Below are positions 11,488-19,900 of a stretch of DNA of 25,508 nt, one piece after another. This DNA is from Cruorifilaria tuberocauda (lineage: Eukaryota > Nematoda > Chromadorea > Rhabditida > Onchocercidae), in NCBI GenBank assembly GCA_013365365.1, contig JABVXU010000700.1, positions 1 through 25,508 of the forward strand, written 5' to 3'. The notes beneath the pieces are model-generated. The model saw only the letters and a program-made list of their open reading frames with translations. It was not told the origin of the DNA and made no database searches. The translations under genes and the position numbers were made by a program. How positions within the stretch are numbered: the stretch's first letter is position 1; the number at the start of each line of letters is the position of its first letter.

Positions 11488-11493
11488 TTTATT
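11488..11493 (-). terminator. Putative poly(A) signal of the 286-aa gene
   Basis: AATAAA on the minus strand, about 105 nt after the TAA at 11598. Position and orientation fit cleavage and polyadenylation. In DNA this AT-rich the hexamer alone is weak evidence. Confidence 0.45.
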
Positions 11494-11597
11494 TTGAAAT
11501 ATTCACGCAAATCGATCGATACAAAAGTGAACTAATTAATTAGGCATAATTAAGGTTTTACCTAAACATTAGTATGAGAGGAAAAAGTACGAAGAAG

Positions 11598-11783
11598 TTA
11601 TGGATCATGAATGAGTCTATTCTTGCTATCATCAAGTAGTTGAATTGGTGAAGCAAATTCGACATGGCGTTTTTCCAGCGATTCCTGAATTGCATTAGCA
11701 AGTTCTTGTCGTTGTAATTCTGATAGCACATTTAATACATCGATTGTAAGAGTTGCCTTTTCTTGAAATGATTTGAAATTTCC
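11598..11783 (-). CDS. Unrecognised secreted protein, exon 5 and stop
   Basis: 186 nt, phase 0. Acceptor ATTTTTTAG|GGAAAT; TAA at 11600-11598. It codes GNFKSFQEKATLTIDVL to the C-terminus NRLIHDP. The middle (LSELQRQELANAIQESLEKR) looks like an amphipathic helix. Confidence 0.86.
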   Translation of the reverse strand, partial: GNFKSFQEKATLTIDVLNVLSELQRQELANAIQESLEKRHVEFASPIQLLDDSKNRLIHDP

Positions 11784-13723
11784 CTAAAAAATTTTCACTT
11801 TTAATTTTTCCCTAAAAAAGTATTATCAAAATTACCAAAAGTATTACTTAAATTACTAGAAGTATTACTTAAATTACTAGAAGTATTACCAAAGGTACTA
11901 CCTAAATTGCCAAAAGTATTACCAAAAAATACCAAATTACCGAAAGTATTACCCAAACTACCAAAAGTATTACTCAAATTACCAAAAGTACTACCAAAAT
12001 TTATTTAAATAAGATCAAATATTTATTTTTTAAAAGTCAAAAAAAGAGAAATGAGTTTCAATTTGATAATCATACTTTATTAACACATACTGCTGCTTCA
12101 ACAGCTTCACATCGTAATGCTAATACATTCTCTTTAAGCGTATAAAAATATTTCCCTTTGATATAAGTTGCTTTAGCAATATTGAAATCGTTGACGATAA
12201 ATGCTGGTGGAGGCCAAAAACTTGTCGTAATAATCAGTCCTTCAGGTAGAACACCGATCGATCGAAATGCTTCCAAAACCTTTAGAATTTAATTATTTGT
12301 TAATTAATTAAATTACGTAATAATCTATCAATTCAATCAATAATTTTAAATGTGAATTCTCCTTGAAAAATAATTCATATTTAAGTTATGCTAAGAATTA
12401 CTGTAAGTTTCTTTGTTTTTTCATTAGCATTGTTTCTCTTATATATTTGAGATTTCAAGATTTCATAGCATTTTGAGTGTTGAAATTTTCATGAAAACTT
12501 TACTTTCGATTTAATATTGCATTGAATTTGGTAGCTTGTTAAAAGTAATTAATGAACTTCATTAATTAAAGAAAAATTTCGCTTATCAATTGATTGATTG
12601 ATTGATTGATTGACTGATTGACATTAATCGATTATTTGCACATAATTAATCAATAAAAATATCTATAGATGTAAAAAATTAAGCATGCTTAAATTTATTT
12701 CATATTTTGCACGAGTATGAAAGGATCGAAATTTTTTCCCTTAGAATATTAAAATTTCAAGTTTAGTAAATTCTCTTACTGCTTCACGTAATTGATTTTT
12801 CACATATACGTCAGCTTCAGTGAAATTTGCGTGTTGTCCAGGAACACGTGGCACGTAAAGAGTATTCCTAAGAAAAAAAAGAAAAGTATAAATTAGTTCA
12901 ATTCACATAAAAGTTTATCGTCAATAAGCATTATTATACTTTGATTCGTAAATACGTGGAATTACAGTAGAGATTTTTGTTTTAGATTTTAAGAATTAGA
13001 AAAAAAAAGAAAAGAAAATAAAATAGATGAGAAAATCCGGATCAGGAAATATTTTCGATTAAAAGAGACAAAACTTTGAGGCTAGAAAGTGGAACAAACT
13101 CTTCGCAATCACAAAAACAGTTAAACGTCCACGTAAACGGAGGCCGGAAAACCATTCGATAAACCATTACTGAACCACCCATTCCTGAAAATTTATTGAA
13201 AAAGAAAATATTAAATAATCACTCATTTGCTATAAATTTTAGTTTGTTTTGCTTTTTTTTGAATTTAAATGAAACTTTTGAAAGTTTTTCTACTCGAATT
13301 TTAGAATTTTAAACAAAACATTTAAAAGCATTTACTTATAATTTTAAACTTATATTGAAGTTTACAAAAGCTTATTTAGTAATTAATGAAAAGCTTACTT
13401 TGTGTTGTTCCATATGGAATATTTCCATCTTTCTGTTGTTGTTTTTCTTGAATTATACATGGCCAGAGATACGGTAGTGACTGTGATCGATATAAATCAA
13501 TTGAATATTGTTGTAAGCATTTTTGAAAGTGATCAAAGTAAGAAGGTTGACTTATAAATTGTTGATTATTTAATGGATAAGAATTTTCCACATTAAAATA
13601 ATTATTAACCGTACTTGAAGCATACGGTACCATGTAGCTTACGGTATTTACAAAAAAAATTTGAATTAAAAACTGAAATATTTTTGATTTTTTCTTTGAA
13701 ATAATCCGTTTTATTGATACCAT
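11598..13723 (-). CDS. Unrecognised, probably secreted or signal-anchored protein, 5 exons, 286 aa
   Basis: Join 13723-13399, 13184-13127, 12867-12780, 12279-12076 and 11783-11598 (861 nt, divisible by three). Seen: a basic N-terminus then a hydrophobic run (about residues 15-29, FQFLIQIFFVNTV), compatible with a signal peptide or anchor; an Asn/Gln/Tyr-rich segment (about 39-108); then a more ordered part (about 109-260) with RPPFTWT, YVPRVPGQ, TTSFWPPPAF and EKATLTIDVL. Cysteines are few (C70, C89, C214, C222). I do not recognise a family. Phases agree at all four introns. The weakest point is the exon 2 donor: C|GTTTAA at 13126 or, nine bases earlier in the gene, C|GTGGAC at 13135; both keep the frame. 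An in-frame stop lies between the upstream acceptor at 13771 and the ATG, so the start is firm. A putative poly(A) signal lies at 11493-11488. Confidence 0.82.
11819..11999. repeat. 21-bp minisatellite in the last intron of the 286-aa gene
   Basis: About nine units, each a 12-base module (AGTATTACCAAA-like) plus a 9-base module (TTACCAAA-like). Unit lengths in order are 21, 21, 21, 12, 21, 30, 21, 21 and a partial. The 12 and 30 come from loss and gain of 9 bases, so every change is a multiple of three. On the minus strand one frame stays open throughout as an NTFGNLS-type repeat. Confidence 0.85.
12076..12279 (-). CDS. Unrecognised secreted protein, exon 4
   Basis: 204 nt, phase 0 on both sides. 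Acceptor TTCTAAAG|GTTTTG, donor AATAAA|GTATGA. It codes VLEAFRSIGVLPEG through CEAVEAAVCVNK, with alternating hydrophobic strands and helices and the WPPPAF motif. Confidence 0.87.
12590..12622. repeat. GATT tetranucleotide repeat
   Basis: About eight TTGA units with one substitution, in intron 3 of the 286-aa gene. Confidence 0.9.
12780..12867 (-). CDS. Unrecognised secreted protein, exon 3
   Basis: 88 nt. Acceptor TTTTCTTAG|GAATAC enters phase 2, donor GCA|GTAAGA leaves phase 0. It codes NTLYVPRVPGQHANF onward to QLREA, with one N-glycosylation sequon (NFT). Confidence 0.85.
13127..13184 (-). CDS. Unrecognised secreted protein, exon 2
   Basis: 58 nt. Acceptor ATTTTCAG|GAATGG. It codes RMGGSVMVYRMVFRPPFTW and joins to TNTLYVPRV in exon 3. 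The donor chosen (GTTTAA) is weak. The alternative GTGGAC at 13135 would drop three residues and keep phase 2. Confidence 0.7.
13399..13723 (-). CDS. Unrecognised secreted protein, exon 1
   Basis: 325 nt, residues 1-108 plus one base. Donor ACAAA|GTAAGC ends it in phase 1. It contains the hydrophobic N-terminal segment and a Gln/Asn/Tyr-rich stretch. Unspliced reading would stop soon after, at 13376. The ATG is 47 nt after an acceptor-like TTTCAG at 13773-13771. Confidence 0.82.
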
Positions 13724-13770
13724 TATATTTGTTTTGATGAATGTTATGCTGAATGTTTACTTGAATTTAC

Positions 13771-14158
13771 CTGAAATATATTGGGATGAATTTTTTGAAT
13801 TTCATTTTTAAAAGATAACTGGGTTATCCGATTCAGTTATCAATAGCATATCTCGGGAAAAACCAAAATAACTCAATCAAGTAAGATATCAGTATGATCA
13901 GAATGCAATTGTGGAAAACATTTACATCAAATAATTTCCTTTCATACTATCAGCTTTCTCTTCAAAGAATTACGTGATTACGTGTCGCTTAATCATTCGC
14001 TTTATCTTTTGTACGTCGCAACGAATTCAACTGAATACGATCTTTTCAAACGGGGCATTTCGTCAATCTGACCTTTATCATCCTCACCTGTTATTCATTT
14101 GATTTTCTGATCAATATTCAGTCAAAGTTAGAAGTCGAGAATTATCATTATCACTTAC
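13771..14158 (-). other. Likely 5'-UTR intron of the 286-aa gene
   Basis: The minus strand has a near-perfect donor AAAG|GTAAGTGAT with its first intron base at 14158, and an acceptor ATATTTCAG ending at 13771. Splicing these would add a non-coding first exon above 14159 and leave a 47-nt leader in exon 2. The leader carries an in-frame stop, so this does not extend the protein. The acceptor could instead receive a spliced leader. Confidence 0.45.
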
Positions 14159-14186
14159 CTTTCTTGAATTATCAGATTCGTTATCA
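14142..14186. promoter_or_regulatory. Cluster of GATA-type sites by the 286-aa gene's 5' end
   Basis: TTATCA at 14142, 14148, 14169 and 14181 on the plus strand, which is TGATAA in the sense of the gene. The cluster overlaps the putative non-coding exon and its donor. Confidence 0.35.
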
Positions 14187-16766
14187 TTATGATCGTTAGA
14201 CACACCGTTAGACACAAATAAGATGATTGATTTTATTGTTCTAGCTAATTTTGATGTAAAATTATAATATTAATTCTCATCACCTTTACTTTACTTTATT
14301 TTACTTTATTTACTTCACTTTACTCACCTTTACTTTATGATAAATCATAATGAAATAGAAACGGTTTAAAGATACACTTACTGAAACGAGAATTCGATAC
14401 GGAAAGCTTTTAATGTTTAAGTATGAATTCCTAGAAATAGAAAAGTTGAATGTGGCCGATAAACATTTCCTCCATCAAATACTAATTAATCAAAAAGTTT
14501 TTTCTTAGTATACTTAAACTGATTATACTTAAACATATATACCTTACCAATTAATTGAAGTGATAAACTTTTCTGTTATGAAAAAGCTGCAAGCAACGGA
14601 ACGAATTAAACAACAATTAGCAATTTTATTTCTGATAAATCTGATAAATTGAATGTTAGGAAATAAATTAATTGTTGTTCAAAGTTAGCTGAAATATATT
14701 GTTTCCATCAAAAAATTTGACATCACATTATTAAGTAAAATTACGTTACGTGAAGTTTTTTGACGTGAACAAGGAGAAAATTTATTTTTTAATTTTTATA
14801 AAAAGAAAGCGATAATATTAAAATTTGTACTGTTAAAGTAAAAGGTTGAAATTTAACGAAAAATTTGAATTAGGTTTTGAAGAATTCATCTTTGAATCAT
14901 ATCGATTATTAAATGATTGATAAAATGCGAATTGAAGTAACTACACATTCAATTTATATTTAAAGCAAAAGTAGAAAATTAATCGAATTGGCCATAAGGA
15001 AGTAATCATAAAATGTATTATTGTTAGTTTTATGATTGAATTTTGTCGAAAAATACAATAAAATTTTCATCAGAATGAAAAGTTATTGATAGTAATCTAT
15101 TATTATTATCAGTTTATGAGTTAAATATTTTTCATTTTTATTTATTTAATTTTTTAAACTTTTCGGTCAAAAAAAAAATATTAAATTTCTGCATTTTTCA
15201 CAGCTTTTCAATAACTTTAGCTTATTTTTAAAAGCAAAAATGTATTTTATTTTCATATTTTCATACCTATAATTCAAAATTAAATTAATGAAGCAATCAC
15301 ATTTACACGTTTACGCTTATATTTACTTTATATTTAAGTGACTTTATTCGTGTTTTTGTTATCAGTGCCATGCTCAACTGATAATAGGAATTATTGAATT
15401 TTTATCGGATAAGTATGATAAATATATTATTGATTACTATTCTAATAGCATCGTTAAGTAAGTTTTTCGAAGTATAAAATCGAAATACTAAGCAAATAAT
15501 AATAATAACAATTAAAGTATTCCTCTGAATATAGTGAATGGTATCAAGTGCTTTGTTTTCGCTATAGAAATAATTAATTATTTACTTTATTTTTTGTTGT
15601 TTTAAAAAGAAAATTAAAAAGCTCAGTCAAAATTCCTCCAAATAATTTAAAATTTACAAAATGTTTGATACATTTTGTCGGAAAATACCTGTTGACAATT
15701 TAATTATTGTTATTGTTTCGTTAGATTCCCTTTCTTTGCTTCGTTATTTGCTATTTGAATTTCAAAAATAATTAATAAAGTGGAAAATTCAATTTGATAT
15801 ATTTTTGATAAGCGATCCCAAAATGTCCCGAATTTCTAATCTATCAGTTATCAGAAATGGAAAATCTAAAATACTTTGCAGCATTAGGCAAATATGAATT
15901 AACATGCAAATCAAAAGTAATATTAAAAGTTTTGAAAATTGTTACTTAATATAAAAATTATCTCATATTTAAAATGCTTTATTTTAATTCTAATTTGTTA
16001 ATTATCAATTATTTGTTAGATAGTTACGCAACCTTTTTTCGATTTTAAATTTAAAATTTTGAGCTTTCTATTTCAAATCTAATCTATTGTAACCTTTTAT
16101 GAATAATTTTTTTAAATCAATAAATGGTTTTTTAAATTCATTTTAAACTATTTCATAATAATTGCAATGAATTAATTTGCATAAAATTCAATAACTAATT
16201 AATTGAAATCAAAGTTTATATATTCATATGCGTTGAATACACAACAAATAATTCTATTATTATCACAAGAAACAAACAAATGGAAAATGTAATAATATTT
16301 AATTGAATACCTAATATAGGAAATGAATTATCAAATTAATATTATTCATTGACTATTGTAAATCAACATAAAACAAATGCAGAATTTACAAACTCTTCCA
16401 TCAAAATGAATTTAAATACTTAATAATTGAAAAACTATGTGAGTTACAATTACCGGAGATATGCAAATTAACAAAGTAATTTGACGTACGTGAAAATATA
16501 CGTGAAAATATTCAAATTACAAAGTTTTTTACACAGTAAATTATAGAGAAACAATTTTGAAAGTATTACCTAATTCAATTAATTTCAATAAAAATTGAAA
16601 CATTAATCAACTTCATGCTTAGAAAAGTTCAATAAAATAAACTTGATTGATATATTAAAAAAAAAAAAAAACATTCAACATTAATTTTTTCATATTACCC
16701 GTGCATGAAAATATTAGCAAAGAAAAAGATAATCAATATCAGAAATGAAATTCGAATTGGATTAAT
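14160..16766. other. Intergenic region between the 286-aa gene and the LRR gene
   Basis: I find no exon-like stretch with matching splice sites. The low end (14140-14260) probably belongs to the 5' flank or a non-coding exon of the 286-aa gene. A TTTAC pentanucleotide repeat lies at 14284-14337, and a 15-base A run lies near 16657-16671 just beyond the LRR gene's stop. Confidence 0.6.
14284..14337. repeat. TTTAC pentanucleotide-like repeat
   Basis: Imperfect CTTTA/TTTAC units, in the 5' flank of the 286-aa gene. Confidence 0.8.
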
Positions 16767-16943
16767 TCAAATGCCGGCTAAAATAGGTGGCGGTGGTGGT
16801 GGCATTTTTGTTGAAATTCCGGAAATGGGTGATTCCGGTGGTGGTGTCAGTGGTTCGGTTAATGATGTTGGCGAATTACTGAGATGTTGTGATAACGTCA
16901 GTGCTATCCTCGACTGTGATTGCGATACGTCTGCATAGTTTTT
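16767..16943 (-). CDS. LRR protein exon 4: proline-rich cytoplasmic tail and stop
   Basis: 177 nt including TGA at 16769-16767. Acceptor ATTTGCAG|AAAAACTATG. It codes residues 603-660. The tail has three Ser/Thr-Pro sites (S626, T635, S640), a PPP run, and six prolines at 650-655 just before the C-terminus ILAGI. The base composition is clearly GC-richer than the surrounding DNA. No AATAAA is present within about 300 nt downstream; the variant AATATA occurs at 16656-16651, about 110 nt after the stop. Confidence 0.88.
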   Translation of the reverse strand, partial: KNYADVSQSQSRIALTLSQHLSNSPTSLTEPLTPPPESPISGISTKMPPPPPPILAGI

Positions 16944-19900
16944 CTGCAAATTAATTATTATTTAATTATAAGAGTAATTTTTGAAATGCTAATTTTAATT
17001 TAAAAATTGAAAATGAAAAGAAAAAGGGAACCTTTTTTCGTCGTTCCAATCGATTGTATGCGAGTAAAATTAACAGAGCAGCTGATAAAGCAAAAATGAT
17101 AAGAAACAGGAATAATATGGTAATTTCAGAAAATTGTGATAAGCCATAGCGAGCACCAAATAAAAATGTGCAATCAGTGATATGATTAAGTCTGTAAAAT
17201 CAAATATTCAAAGTTTTTATCAGAAAATTTTTTCTAATCCAATTAGTTTTCAGTTCTAGAAATTCACCGGTGAAAAAAAAAGAATTACTTTTATTTCAAA
17301 TATATTACAAAATTTACAATTAATAATTATGCATGAAATTTTTTAGCTTTATCAGTTATCATGAAGTAATTCTTGATGAAATTTAATATTACCTATATAT
17401 CGGTGTACCTTGAAGATGTTCAGGTGTTGCACAACAAGTATGCTCATATTGCAGTTCACGTCGATAAGCGTAGCGATCCAACATGTGACGCTTCAATTCT
17501 TCCACGTAACACGTGCAATCTAACGGATTACCGTGTAAGCTAACCTTAAAATCAGAAAAGGTAAAGGGATGAGCAGATTTATAATTATTTACAATTCATA
17601 TAATCTAGCCAATAAACTCTTAATGCTTAAATTATAATCAATAAGATTATTCATTTCCTAATTATTATTCTATAATTAATTGTTCTCTTAGTTTCTTTTA
17701 ATACTTTCCGATTCAACTAAATATTAATAATCACTATTTGTTTATCAGTTACTACTCATTTATTTATCAGTTATTACTCATTTATTTATCAGTTATTACT
17801 CATTTATTTATCAGTTACTACTCATTTATTCATCAGTTATTACTATTTGTTTATCGGTTATTACTTGCTAGTATTATTATTATCCCTGATAATCAGTTAT
17901 TTCATAATTGCTAAACATATTTGAATTTACTTATTAATTAGAATTGTTTATTTAGATATATTATCAAATGCAAAAGTGATCTGAACTGATTTCAGGTCTG
18001 GTTGATCTGCTAGGCTCTTATTATTTCTCCTAAACTTTTAGTAATAATAAATACTCAAGTATATTTCGAATAATTGATTATTTGGATAATTATCCCAAAT
18101 TATGAAAAAAAAACATGAAATTTGAATAAAAGAAGGAGAGAGAGAGAGAGAGAGAGAGAGCGAGAAAGAGAGGGAGAGAGAAGAAAAACGGAAGAGATTA
18201 AAATAGAATTGATAATTTTGAAAATTGAATTTTCTCTTCGATCATTTATTGTACGGAAAGAATTATTCATGAAATTTTATAATAAAAATCCATACTTTTA
18301 CCTCTATTCTATTCTATTTTTACCTATATTCTATTTTATTTTTATTTCTATTATTTTTAATTTGCATTTTTTTTAAATCGAATTTAATATTTGTTAAATA
18401 TATTTGAATTCCAATTTCAATCATTTTGAAATCATTTTTAATCATTTGAAATGAAAAATGTTTTTTTTAAAAATATTTTCTTGTTATTTTTATATTTTCT
18501 GGAATTGTTTTTGTTTTGTTTTGTTTTTTTGTTGAATCTTTTAAATTTCAATCCTGGTGGTTTTGGTTTTCTTTTACAAGGTTTGTAATTCAAATACAAA
18601 TAGATCAAGTTTTTTTTGCTTCGATCATTCATTGAACCGAAATTTTGATGTCTGATTTATGGATCAGTGAGACTTGTATTTTTTGAATTTAGTTTAATTA
18701 AAATGTCTATTTCTCAATTATTATCATACTGATATGATAAAATATACCTTTTCTTGTACTTTTCATTTAACATTTAGCACCTAAAAAGGCATGTTTCATG
18801 ATATTAGATATATACTTTTATTTTTATACACAATAATTTTATTTTTTCCGTAAAAAATTAACTTAAACGAAATTCAAAAAAATTTTCAATTAAGGTACAA
18901 ATTTAGTGAAATAATAATTAGGTATATTTGATGGGATGAAAGTATCGATTTAATTGAATCATTGTTTGATCCTCCTAAATTCAATGCTAACAAAGAACTA
19001 TCATCTTTCACTAGAATAACTTTGGAATATTGTTTTTGCTAAAATTAAGTATAAATAATCTTAGACACTGATAAATTATCATATCATATCATACAGTCTC
19101 GGTGTCATTATCATTGTTAATATAATTACACCTGTTATAATTATCTTTATTATGAATAAAACAAGTATAGTCTATATAATTAACAAATAAATATTAAAGA
19201 AAAAAATTACAAGAACTGAAACTTCAAAGAAGCAAAAAAAATAGAAATAGGAATAAACAAGAACAGGAATTTCAATAAGAATAGAAATGAAATAGAATAG
19301 AAATAGAAATAGAAATAGAAATAATAGAAATAGAAATAGAAATAGAAATAGAAATAGAAATAGAAATAGAAATAGAAATAGAAATAGAAATAGGAATAGA
19401 AATAGAAATAGAAATAGAAATAGAAATAGAAATAGAAATAGAAATAGAAATAGAAATAGAAATAGAAATAGAAATAAATAAATAGAAATAGAAATTATTG
19501 AAATAAGGATTAAAAAGAACAGGAGTTTCAATCGGAAGGGAGATAGGCACAGAATAAGAAATATGAATAAAAGAATAGGAATTAATAGAAATTAAAAAAT
19601 TAAGTAAATCTTGAATTTGAATGCAAAGATAGGAATAAACTTGAGGGAAATACTCATATCTTTAAAATATCAGTGCCACACTATCAGTGATAACAATCAG
19701 CATGTTTTTATTTATTTTTTATTAAAATGTTTTGAGTATGTCTCGTTTGCTATCACACGATATCTCTCGGGATATTTTCTTTGTTTATCGATAATATCAT
19801 AAAATCCCTCACAAATTTCTTTCTGCTTTTTTCCCATTTGTAAAAATTTGCAGAAAATATTGGAAATGAAGTGAGAAGGAAAAAAAGGAAAAATTTAAAT

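Noticed and set aside
13771..13808. Alternative minus-strand start MKFKKFIPIYF in front of the 286-aa gene
   Set aside because: It would end at a donor-like AG|GTAAAT in phase 2 with no compatible acceptor before exon 1; the same bases serve better as an acceptor.
16705..16938. 77-codon plus-strand ORF with a glycine run
   Set aside because: It is the antisense of the LRR tail exon; GGGGGG mirrors the polyproline codons. The minus-strand reading has splice sites and phase support.
18122..18632. Arg-Glu and Lys-rich ORFs on both strands
   Set aside because: They are translations of the GA repeat and of poly-T tracts.
19172..19550. Leu-Phe and Ile-Ser repeat proteins
   Set aside because: Translation of the GAAATA array in two frames; not genes.
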